From Hibiscus mutabilis (Eukaryota; Streptophyta; Magnoliopsida; Malvales; Malvaceae): a stretch of DNA of 64,000 nt. Shown piece after piece: positions 11,285 through 21,440 of this stretch (positions are counted from its first letter, which is position 1; each line of letters starts with the position of its first letter). Made by a program: the position numbers and the translations under genes. The notes beneath the pieces are model-generated. The model had not been told where the DNA came from. It saw only the letters and a list, made by a program, of their open reading frames with translations, and ran no database searches. The stretch lies in the NCBI GenBank assembly GCA_019671005.1, contig CM033732.1, positions 41,963,392 through 42,027,391 of the forward strand, in the 5' to 3' direction.

Positions 11285-12145
11285 TTCTCTACTTGATGCG
11301 AGAATTCAATGGGATGTCTTTGGGCAATACGATGAGTCAAGAAAAAAAGGAGCAAGCCATCTATTACCTAAGCGGGAAATTCAATGATTGCGAAAACACG
11401 GTACCCTTGGTCAAAGGCAGAAAGTGTGTTGTGCTCTAGTTTGGGCTACCAAGCGGCTCAGACAAAGTACATGTTGTACAATACTACCGGTTGATATCCA
11501 AGCTAGACCCACTGAAGTTCTTAATGGAAGCGCCAGCACTAACGGGAAGGATGGCTCGATGGCGGATGCTCTTATCCGAATTCGACATCGTATATGTTAA
11601 TCGAAAGCTGTAAAGGGAGTGCCCGTAGCAGATTTCTGGCTAGTCGTGCTTCGGATGAATATGAGGCATTGAACTTTAGTTTCCCAGACGAAGACTTGAT
11701 GTGCATTACCACTGAAGAAGAGGTTTCAGATGATAAGTCATGGAAACTTTACTTCGATGGAGCCTCCAACGCCCTCGGACATGGGATAGAGGCAGTGCTA
11801 ATTTCACCTGAGGACGTCTATTATCCTTTCACCAGCAGATTGGAATTCGTCTGCACAAACAATATAGCCGAATACGAAGCTTACATCATGGGACTAAATT
11901 CAGCCATCGATAGAAAGGTTAAGAAACTTCGAGTGTTCAGAGATTCGTCCTTAGTCATTTATCAATTACGCGGGGAGTGGGAAACCAGAGACCCGAAGTT
12001 GGTCAAGTATCACGAATTGATCCAAGAGCTCGTCAAAGAGTTCGAAAAGGTCAGCTTCAATTACCTGCCCCGAGAAGAAAATCGGATGGCGGATGCATTG
12101 GCAACCTTGGCATCCATGTTTAAAATAAACACCGGGCAGAAATGA
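11285..12145 (+). pseudogene. Element 1 RNase H relic plus second, archaeal-like RNase H
   Basis: Two RNase H regions are expected in the Tat lineage. The first (about 11,285-11,610) is heavily shifted, with cues LILYLM, AIYYLSGKFN and LISKLD-like and FDIVYVN segments spread over several frames. The second (about 11,700-12,145, one open frame) carries the archaeal-like RNase H signature: LYFDGASN (first Asp), NIAEYEAYIMGL (Glu), RDSSLVIYQLRGEWETRD (Asp, with RDS where GDS is usual) and ENRMADALATLA (last Asp). It removes the RNA strand or polypurine primer during reverse transcription. The frame stops at 12,145, about 155 nt before integrase, with degraded linker homology between them. Confidence 0.8.
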
Positions 12146-12299
12146 AGCCCATTGAGATGCTGAGCGTTTGAAAAGCCTGCTCATTGTTGTAATGTAGGAA
12201 GAGATTGACGGAAATCCATGGTACTATGACATCCCGCAATATGTCAAGCTTCAAAGTATCCGAAGGGGCAAACGACAATGATGAAAAACGCTCGTAAAA

Positions 12300-13463
12300 A
12301 TGGCAACAAAATATGTCCTAGATGGGGAGATCCTATATAGGAGAAGTCATGATCAAACATTCTTTGAGATGTGTGGATGCCGGGAGGCGAAGGAAATCTT
12401 AGCCGAAGTACATGATGGGATCTGTGGAACGCATGCCAACGGGCTGTCTATAGCCCAGAAAATTATGAGATACGGTTATTTCTGGTTGACCATGGAGGGA
12501 GATTGCATCGATTACGCCAGGAAATGCCACAAATGCCAAATTTACGCTGACAAAATTCATGCACCCCCATCGCCTCTACACACCATGAATTCTCCGTTGC
12601 CTTTCGCAGCGTGGGGCATGGACGTCATCGGGCAGATCCATCTGAAAGCTTCCAATGGGCATCATTTCATTTTGGTCGCCATAGACTACTTCACTAAATT
12701 GGTAGAGGCAGCGTCTTACGCCAATATCACCAGGACTACAGTTTGTAAGTTCTTAAAGAAGGAAATTATTTGTCGACACGGATTGCCAAAGAGGATCATC
12801 ACCGACAATGCTTCCAATCTGAACAACAAAATGATGAAGGACGTGTGCACTCAATTCAAGATAACACACCATAATTCCACAGTCTATCGTCCTAAAATGA
12901 ATGGAGCAGTGGAAGTGGCAAACAAAAATATAAAGAAGATCATAGCGTAGACTACGGATACCTACAAGGATTGGCATGAGAAGTTGCCTTTTGCCCTTTT
13001 CGCCTATAGGACGTCCATTCGCACATCAACAGGGGCAACACCCTACTCCTTGGTGTATGGTACCGAAGCAGTACTCTCAATTGAGGTAGAGATTTCGTCT
13101 CTCCGGGTCTTAAACGAAGTAAAATTGGAAGAAGCTGAATGGGTGCAGGCCAGACTCGACCAGCTAAACCTCATTGACGAAAAAAGACTAAAGGCCATTT
13201 GTCATGGTCAGATGTGCCAAAAGCGGATGGTGCAGGCATATAACAAAAAGGTGCGCCCAAGAGAATTCAAAGAAGGGGATCTGGTACTCAAGAAAATCCT
13301 CCCTATCCAAAAAGATTCTCGAGGAAAATGGATGCCCAATTGGGAAGGACCATACGTCGTAAAAAAGGCCTTCTCAGGAGGAGCCCTGATCCTAACAGAA
13401 ATGGATGGGGACGAGCTGAAAAATCCCGTAAATTCTGATGCCGTCAAGAAATACTATCTCTAA
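12300..13463 (+). pseudogene. Element 1 integrase (one in-frame stop)
   Basis: Integrase inserts the cDNA into the genome. The order is the H-x6-H and C-x2-C zinc-binding segment (about 12,410-12,540, ending in CHKC), then the catalytic core. Its acidic triad is Asp codon 12,621 (GMDVIG), Asp codon 12,804 (ITDNASN) and Glu codon 12,912 (NGAVEVANKN), giving D-x60-D-x35-E as expected. The C-terminal part has the LPFALFAYRTS and PREFKEGDLVLKK segments and a GPY-like WEGPYVVKKAF. The only break is a TAG at 12,948, right after the core; the same frame continues to a TAA-type end at 13,461. The start at 12,300 is the first in-frame ATG; family homology begins about 100 nt earlier. Confidence 0.9.
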
Positions 13464-14432
13464 AAAAATGAAGAGCTCAGGACGAAAACCCGAAACTGGG
13501 CGTCTTGAAGCAAAGGAAGGACTCGAGTTGAAAACCCGCAAAGGGCGGCTTGGGTAAATTGAAAAGTTGAATATCCGAAGAGAAGGGTATCCCCATAAAC
13601 ATCATGAAGAGAAGGTTTCAGGCAAGAAATTCTACACCGGTTGACAGGATCATGTATCATTCATATCAAGGATAATGAGGGATTTTGTATCTTCATGTGT
13701 GTTATACCTTTCTTTTTAAGATATCCCAAACCCTTAATCATAATAAAACCGTGTTTTGAGCATCCATTCCTGGCCTTCTTGTCAATTTCAGTCAAATAAG
13801 ATAACATAGGCTTATAATGAAACAAGAGATTTCGAAGCATTACTATGATTTAACCTTGAAAATGCAGGTGATCAAAGAAAACGATGTTAACTCCGTCCTC
13901 TAGTTCCCTAATGGCTGTCGATAGGGAAGGCGGGAAGCTTCAAACAACCTGGTAGGATAACCAATGGCACATGTCCTATCTATTCAAGAAAGGCATACGA
14001 GATAACAAAAGAGATCTTTTGGGTGAAAACCAGAAGGGCACCCCTCTCAAAAAAAATCTCTAAAGTTAAAACCCGAAAGGGCACTTTAGAATTCCAAGTC
14101 GTAATTGAAAAAAAAAGAGAAAGGTCGAGATGGTTGAACTTGGCAGTGAAGCGGGGTATCGATGCCCGTAAGAAAGGAGAAAGCGAACGTCAAGATCAAA
14201 TAAGGACCAAAACAAGCCCACCAAGATATTGAATCTCATGCATCATGAATAGTCAGACATCACTAGGATTAGGAGCATGTCAATTCATTCATTTGTCATA
14301 GCATTTTGTTTTCATCTCAGACAGGTATCTGCAGATCCAAAGAGACATTGAGGGCCATCACGGTGTGAATCCCAAATGAGAAGACAATGTTTTTACATAC
14401 AAAAGGCACATGTTTTCAAGCTCTAGAAAAAG
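13464..14432 (+). other. 3' non-coding region of element 1
   Basis: No domain is seen after integrase. Short phrases of the type GAAAACCCG(A/C)AA(A/G)GG recur around 13,480-13,560 and 14,025-14,090. The segment at about 14,225-14,310, with CATCATGAATAGTCAGACAT, has a clear counterpart in element 3 at about 36,935-37,020, which ties the two elements together. Confidence 0.65.
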
Positions 14433-15220
14433 GTTCTATATAGGAAGAATCCTCCTCTCCGAGGCTTCAGAAGCTGAAAGTTCTATATAGGAAGGTGTGA
14501 CTCAGGTGAAGACTAGCGAGTTCTATATAGGAAGGACTCCCGGTCGAAGGAATTCACCCATGACACGCAAGATTATATAGGAAATACTGCTGTGTCGAAA
14601 GCAAAGAGTTCTATATAGGAAGGGCTCTTAGCTTCAATGTCTTAGAGTGAAAGATTCTATATAGGAAGAATCCGTAACTCCAAGATTTCAAGACGCTTGA
14701 AAAGTTCTATATAGGAAGGACCGACGGCTCCAAGGTGAAGACTCATGATTCTATATAGGAAGAACTCCCGGTCAAAGAAATTCACCTATGACACGAGGGT
14801 TATATAGGAAACTGTTGTGTCGATAGCAAAAAGAGTCTTAAATAGGAAAGGCTCGAGCTTCATTGTCTTAGAGTGAAAGGTTCTATATAGGAAGAACCTG
14901 TAGCTCGAGAGATTTCGAGACGCCAAAAAGTTCTATATAGGAAGGGTGACGGCTCCAAGATTTGAAGACTAGCGATTCTATATAGGAGGAACTCCCGATC
15001 GGAAGAATCCATCAGTGGCGCAAAAGGTTTTATATAGGAGAAACCAGCGTTGAAAGCAAAGAGTTCCATATAGGAAGGACTCCAAGCTTTATTGTCTCAA
15101 AGTGAAAGGAAGGACTCATAATTCGGGATGTCAGAGCGAAGGGTTCTATATAGGAAGAACATGTAGCTCCAAGATCGGAAGGTGATGAAGCTCTATATAG
15201 GAAGAACTTCCGAGCCTAAA
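14433..15220 (+). repeat. Tandem array with TTCTATATAGGAAG cores
   Basis: About 17 subunits of 40-55 bp each carry a version of TTCTATATAGGAAG (for example near 14,433, 14,482, 14,521, 14,610, 14,654, 14,750, 14,930 and 15,145). A higher-order period of about 228 bp is visible from the ACTCCCGGTC...TTCACC(C/T)ATGACACG segment, repeated near 14,536, 14,764 and 14,990. Tandem arrays between pol and the 3' LTR are typical of Tat/Ogre elements. Each core resembles the LTR TATA box. Confidence 0.9.
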
Positions 15221-15345
15221 GATTCAGCCAAGGAAGAGCGGAGATGTCCAAAAGAATTCGTTTTTTCAAGGCTACAAACAGGGAAGTCTGATAAAAATGA
15301 GTGCTTATGAATCTTTGCTTTGTTTCCCATTCCATGAGAACAAGC

Positions 15346-15358
15346 AAAGAGGGGCAAC
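15346..15358 (+). promoter_or_regulatory. Polypurine tract of element 1
   Basis: AAAGAGGGGCAAC directly precedes the 3' LTR. The plus-strand primer would be its purine part, 15,346-15,354. Element 3 has nearly the same tract at 39,191-39,204. Confidence 0.85.
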
Positions 15359-18161
15359 TGTAATCACTCATTTTCACTTGTAAATATATTAATATTGCAT
15401 GTATATTTATTATATGTATGTTACTAATATAAGGTGGTGTGTGCATGTATAAGCTATGTATACGTATTAGGGGTGTATGTATGTCGCGTATGTATCTAGA
15501 GTATGAGCGTATTTGATTAATATATAGATGTTATGTTAATTATATGTATGATTATACGTACTTATACTAGAATATTATATTAATTAATGATTGTATAATA
15601 TAAGTATACATTTTCGTATGTATATGTATTCTTTGTTATAATTATATTATTATTATTATTGGTGACAAAATGAAAAGAATTAAATATATTAAACCCAAAT
15701 AAATTTACGATCCAAGTCCAATTACAAGGCCCGGTTGGCCCAAATCTAAATCTTATCTAATTACAATGTGCGAGTAGCGTGGGCGTTGGATCAAGATCGA
15801 TCCAACGGTCACGATGCAACCAGAAGTCAAAAATATCGCAGCGCGTGTTCCACACGTATGGACCGTTCGAGTGCCACGCGCGCGTGTGGTCCACGCACGG
15901 ACGCTTTAACATCCCACGCGTTCTGACTCCTCGACTGCGGAGCTCCACGTGGCGAAATCTGAAGCCGTCTCATCAAATCGAGGCTTCATCCAGGCCGATC
16001 GTTCTTCAAGCCATCTCGACCGTTAGATCGGATCCGATCTAACGGCGAAAAAACGTGTCTGTCCTCTCCGCGGAATGTCCATATCGCCACCGCGTGCGAT
16101 ATTGATCCCGTGCTCAGAACATGCCCAAGATAACAAGCAAAATTGTCAGTCCAGTTCAGATCTGAAAAAAGCAAGATGCAACTTGCAACAAAACAGAGAC
16201 AATAATATATATGAAATGGGAACTTTTGTAACGGGGATAAGAACGGGGGGTAGTAACAAAAAAAGAGAGAACAGAGATCTTGTAGAAACAAAAAAATTGT
16301 AACCAGTCAAGTGATAATCAAAAGACAATCCAGTGGTAAACACTTGTCTCTTTTTCTTACTTGTTTTCTTTACATGCATATACGAAATAGAACAAAAAAC
16401 AGAAACAAAAAAAAGGAGAGTAGTCTTACCGGCGTTGTTTGTGGGTCTTCCCTTCCTCAGTGATAAGCCTTTCGGCTTCTACAAGCCAGATCTGGTGAAC
16501 TTAAGGGAGGAGAAGACCCTTTATAATTTTGTTTTGGTCTAAAAAAATGTTTTTTTTGGTTCGTATTTCCTAGATCTAGGGCAAATAGAGGTATATCCTC
16601 TGAATCCAACATAGGATTCGTGTTAAGGACGAAAAGAGGGTTGTTTTGGTGTATTTTGGAGGCTCGCCGGCGCCGGTTAGCGGCGGTGGGGCGTGGAGAA
16701 AATGGCTGGACGGCCGCCGGATTCTGGGTTTCAGAAGAACAAAGGAGAGAAAAACGAAGAACATGGTTCTTGTAAAAACCAGAAAATGAAACAAATGGTT
16801 AAAATTTTGATTTCGGCCTAAAAAGAGGGTTTATATAGGCGTTATTATTTTGCTAAATGGGTAAATTACACACTTAATCCCACCGCGTTTTCAATATTTT
16901 TCGTTTTTGTCTCGCCGCATGGTATAATCACAATCCCGGTCCCCCTGATATTTCAAAAGTTTACAATCTAGTCCCTAAATTACACCGAATCAGTTTCTGA
17001 ATGGTAAAATTACGCCCTTAACCATCCCGTGTTTTTGAATTTTTCATTTTGGGGTGCCCCTTGGTCTAATTACAATTGGTCCTTTTAGGTTTTGTTTATT
17101 TCGCAATTTCGTCCCTAAATTACATATTATTATTCTTTAATTTTCTTAATGACTTTTATTTTTCTTTCATTTCAGTCCTGTTTTCTTTTTAAATATTCAT
17201 GTTCGTATTATAATCGTATATATTGATATTCTATTATTTTATTTTATGTCCCTCATATATGACTTGTATTTTATGTTTATATGTATATGTGTGTTAAGCT
17301 TATAATAGTCATGTTTTTTTATCCGGTTATTCGTATTAAAGCATGTTGTGTTTTATCTGACTCGTAAAACAGCATGTTCTTGTATTTTTGTACACATTGT
17401 ATGTTTCCTTGGCTTTTAGGTTACGTATTAGTGTGTCTTCTTTGTTCATATATGTTGAAATATGTTTTATTAATAGCATGTATGTCTTTTTAAATATTTG
17501 TTTGTCTACATATAACGTAATTATTCCTGCATTGTTGTTCTAATTTGTTAAAGTTGTTTTTACTTATCATTTAGAATAATATGTATATATTCATGCTTTA
17601 ATCTAGTATATCATTTATTAGATTAGTATCTTATTATGTGAATATTTACTGTCTTTAAATTATCTGTCATGCTTTATATTTTTGTCACTAAGATTGCATA
17701 TGATTTATAACTTGTTAATGCGGTGTCCTTTTATCCGAGCGTAAACGGGGCCAGTATCAAGCGTAGTGATAGTGGTTGGGCGTTTATTCTCGGGTAACGG
17801 GACCCTTAAAATATATTCGCAATTATGATCGAATTTTAAAATAATCGTCACTTTAATCCGGAAAATCCAATATTAATAAAGCGGTAATTATTAAAGTACC
17901 AATTTTTGGGCGGTGTGGGGGTGCTAATCCTTCCCCATCCGTAACCGACTCCCGAACCCTGTCTTTTTGAATCTCTGGTTTTATGGTGTCCGGCCTACCT
18001 AAGTGGCCGGTGGCGACTCCATTTTTTAAAATGCGATTTTAAAAAAAAAAAACCCCACGGAATAAATATTTTATATCCAAACACCTCTCAACACACCTTT
18101 CAAAAACACTCGAAAAAGCCACGTTTTATTTAGCGATAAAGAAAAAAAAGACATCGCTACA
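15359..18161 (+). repeat. 3' LTR of element 1
   Basis: This 2,803-bp copy matches the 5' LTR. It ends CTACA, followed by the target duplication ACTAC at 18,162-18,166. It lacks the second GCGCGCGT copy present in the 5' LTR near 857. Its TATA box lies at 16,832-16,837 and its PBS-like internal site near 18,013. Confidence 0.95.
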
Positions 18162-18700
18162 ACTACACCATCAACATAGGAGTAAGATCGGCAAACAACT
18201 TGATTTTCATTTTGATTGATTTTTTTATTTTTTTCTAATTTTTTATTTGATTTTTTCTTTTTCTTGCTTTTCTTTTCTACAACTATAATAAAAAGTAAAT
18301 TTTGAGTAAAATTTTCGTCTAGCTACAACACTGACGAAGAGGCAAGACCTGGAGAGGATTTGATCTGCTACACCACTGAAGGAGAGACTAGATCAGCAAA
18401 ATATGAGATCCACTACACCACCGACGGAGAGATAGGATTCAGATGAAAATTTTGATCTACATCACCACCGACGGAGAGAAGATCTACATTAAGTTAGTCT
18501 ACCACCACTGATGGAGGCATGATTTGCAAGATGTTGAATTTTTGTGCCACTGACAGCAAGACAATGTCTGGAGAAATTTACTCCACTTTTCCATCAATAG
18601 AGGGTGGAATCTGGAAATAGTTGTCTCTGTTGGCAAGAGTAAGGATCTGGAAAATGTTGGCGACCGTTATACCATCGTCGGAGGAATCAAATCCTACAAA
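18162..18700. repeat. Degenerate tandem repeat, right part
   Basis: This continues the repeat of 1-289 after the insertion. Units of about 58-60 bp carry CACCACCGACGGAGAGA or CCATCAAC-type cores (near 18,167, 18,372, 18,415, 18,465 and 18,507). A T-rich patch (18,205-18,270) interrupts it. It may belong to the internal region of the minus-strand element 2, but that is inference. Confidence 0.65.
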
Positions 18701-19984
18701 GGAGAAAATATTTGTCAATAATTGTTCAAAAAATGTTGTCGCTGATACCTTTTATTTATATGTTTCAACATCTTTTTTGTGTTTGGCCTCCTCCAAGACT
18801 AAGGTTGGTTGTCGTGATTCCCCCTCATGTTGAGGATGTTCGGTCTATTCTTCGAACTTGTTTGTATGTACAAGAAAAACATGCATGCCTGAATTTTGTA
18901 CCTAAATGCATGTGTCTATCCTAAATGTATGGTGACTTTGGTGTATGCATTTAATCTAAATGTATGACGTATGCAAAAATGATTCAATGCAAGATGAATG
19001 CAATTAAATGCATGAATGTGATATGATTTCTGGTCCTCAATGGGATGCCCCTGACTCTTCACTGGTCCTGTCAGAATCTTGGTCTTTTGTATGTGGTAGT
19101 GCCCCAACCTCGTCTTGGGTTCGATCACCTTTCTTTGAATCAGCTTTCATCTGGGTGCATGCCCCAAAATTTTGGTTCTTTTAATACCATCATCTGAAAC
19201 TGTTCTTGTAGCAAATTTAACTTGTATGCTTGTCTTTTCTGGAAGGTTTTTTATTGTCTTCATGAAGGTATTACGTTGCCCCCTAGGTCATGTTCACAAA
19301 TTTGCTGTGTTGGTTTGTGGCAACTCATCTCTTTCGGATCAATGCGGAACAGTGATGATATGTAGCTATCGAATGCTTGTCTCTAAACCTTGATGGAGAA
19401 TGCCCCCAAATTGAAGCCTTGTCGGGAGCATGGTGTTTGCGGCAGACGCTTTTGGATATGCCCCAAGATCGGGCTCTTGTAGAGGTTCTGCAAAGTGCTA
19501 GATCAACCAACCTTGTTGTATCAAATGGGGCAACCTGGGGACCGACTTTAAAACTTTCAAAATATATGCATGTAAATGCGAGGTGCATGTCTTAGATGCG
19601 AAAGTACTGATTCAAAAATGGTTCTCGTGGCTCAACTTCCGAACTCATGAGATTCATTTGCAACTTTAAATATTGCCTTGATATCTAGAATACTAGATTT
19701 TCTCCCGATGATAATTTTTAAATTAAAAACTAGTCATGAATCAGCATTTCATGTTGGTAAAATGCAAAAATAAAAATGTTATGATATGTCATGTAGTGAA
19801 TGCCAAAATGAACAGATTTAATATGATGTGATCACAAAAAAATGGGTCAGTTCGAATTTAAAATAATCAAGTGAACAAATTAAATGGTAATTACGGTGAA
19901 AATAAAATAGATAAAAATTTGTACATAAAAAGATGTATCAAAGCCTAAAAGGGTAACCGCTAAACGGACAGAGTTTCACATAGC
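18701..19984 (-). other. Degenerate sequence, probably internal DNA of element 2
   Basis: No intact gene is seen. Short TTGGGGCAT-type phrases (minus strand) recur near 19,100, 19,160, 19,400 and 19,460, and an ATGCATGTA-rich patch spans 18,870-19,010. It lies between the tandem repeat and the element 2 leader, so it is most simply decayed internal sequence of that element, with gag and pol missing. Confidence 0.4.
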
Positions 19985-20450
19985 TCTAAAAAGGTTGGCT
20001 TTCTATATTCTCTACATGCAATTTTGGTGCTAAGAGGTACCTGAATTGTCCTTGTTGTCCCCTACTAAGAGTAGCAAGGCCCCTGGTTATCACCCATTAT
20101 AGGCTCATTTCAATCGGGTTCAACTCAGGGGGACCCATTCACTTATACCCATACGAAGGAATGATATCCTCACGAAAGCATAAGGTACTCGAGCCCCGAA
20201 GGTACTTGCTAGGCCCATACGGAGGAACGATATCCACACGAAAGCACTAGTGTTTTCCCCCACTTAAAAGGACGGGTTTATATGCTAAATTTAAAATGCG
20301 TTAAAATAAACGCGCAATTATAACCAAATGTTAATTTAATAGTTACTTTAATCTAGAATTTCCAATATTAGTAAAGAGATAAATATTTTAAAAGCTCGAC
20401 TCTATTTTATTTTTGAAGACCAAAAAAATGTCCCCATCGGAGTCGCCATC
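19985..20450 (-). mobile_element. Leader and primer site of a related Tat element (element 2 fragment)
   Basis: Read on the minus strand, this matches the leader of element 1 (about 3,115-3,560), including the two-copy GATATCGTTC repeat, the GGGTCCCCCTGA-type phrase and the CTTGCTACTCTTAGTAG segment. The primer site reads TGGCGACTCCGATGGGGAC at 20,430-20,448, one base different from element 1. No ORF1 follows it. Confidence 0.85.
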
Positions 20451-21440
20451 TGTAACGATCTTTTTTTCGAGCTAAAAAAATGAGGTTTTAAGGTGTTTGG
20501 GGTCTTTTGGGTATTTTAAAAAAATGTGTTCCATTGGGGTTTTAGAAAAAAACGTATTATTTTAAAAATGGAGTCGCCACCAGCCACTAAGGTAGGTCGG
20601 GCACCATAAAAATAGAGATTTTAAAAATGTCGGGTTCGAGAGTCGGTTACGGATGGGTAAGGATTAGCACCCCCACACTGCCCAAAATTGGTACTTTAAT
20701 AAATCCTGATTTATTAATATTAAACTTTACAGATTAAAGTGACGATTAAATTAACATTTGGTTATAAGCGCGAGTAGATTTTAAAGGCCCTGCTATTCGA
20801 GAGTAAACCGAAAGACCAACATCACTACGCTTGACACTGACCACGTTTACGCTCGAATAAAAAGGCACCGCATTGACAATAATATATCTGAAATGCAACT
20901 TAAAATATGGCAAACATAAATAAATATAATACGATAAAAATATAAATAAATACTAATCTAACATAAATAAAATACTAACATGAAACATACATACGTAAAT
21001 ATTAATCTAACACATAAATAAAAACGAATCTAACATAAACAAAATACTACTCTAAAACATTCATGAATATTAATCTAAAATATGATAATTAAGGTAAAAT
21101 ATTTAATACTTATACCTATAAAAAATATCTAGATATATTTAAAGCTAATAGTTTATATATTTTATTATTTTTTTAAAAAAGGTTTTTATTTATATTATAT
21201 ATGTAGTAATTAAATAAAATACTATACATATTCTTACAAATAAGCATAAAATCATATACATAATATAAAAATAATAATAAAGTTATTATATATAAAAAAT
21301 GTGACAGAAATAAAAACATATATATATATATACACCTATATCTTATATCAATATATAATATGTACAAAATAAATTACTTTTTATAATAATAATATTAATA
21401 ATAATAATATTAATAATAGTAATAATAATAATAAAACGAG
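20451..21440 (-). repeat. Partial LTR of element 2
   Basis: On the minus strand the LTR ends ...GATCGTTACA at 20,451, two bases from the primer site. Homology with the last part of the element 1 LTR is plain over about 20,560-20,900 (the GGGGGTGCTAATCCTTACCC-type module and the TGGTGGCGACTCC site). It then passes into very AT-rich sequence that I cannot align by eye. The far end of the LTR was not found, so the right boundary is approximate. A dense ATA/AAT patch lies at 21,382-21,434. Confidence 0.7.

Larger units (their letters stand above)
290..18161 (+). mobile_element. Full-length Ty3/gypsy Tat/Ogre-lineage LTR retrotransposon (element 1)
   Basis: The element is bounded by two direct LTRs of about 2.8 kb that begin TGTAATCACTC. 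The right LTR ends in CA and the left one in TA. A 5-bp target duplication, ACTAC, lies at 285-289 and 18,162-18,166. Internal order is primer site, leader, DUF7745-like ORF1, gag, protease, G-patch, RT, RNase H, second archaeal-like RNase H, integrase, tandem array and polypurine tract. The extra ORF before gag, the second RNase H, the tRNA-Arg primer site and a candidate intron before RT are known hallmarks of the Tat/Ogre lineage. The LTR pair is very similar, with differences mainly small indels in the GC-rich first third, so insertion looks fairly recent. Every reading frame carries stops or frameshifts, so this copy cannot be autonomous as read. Confidence 0.95.

Noticed and set aside
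14433..15220. CRISPR-like pattern of short repeats with variable spacers
   Set aside because: Repeat cores are degenerate, unit lengths irregular, a 228-bp higher-order period exists, and the context is a plant retrotransposon.
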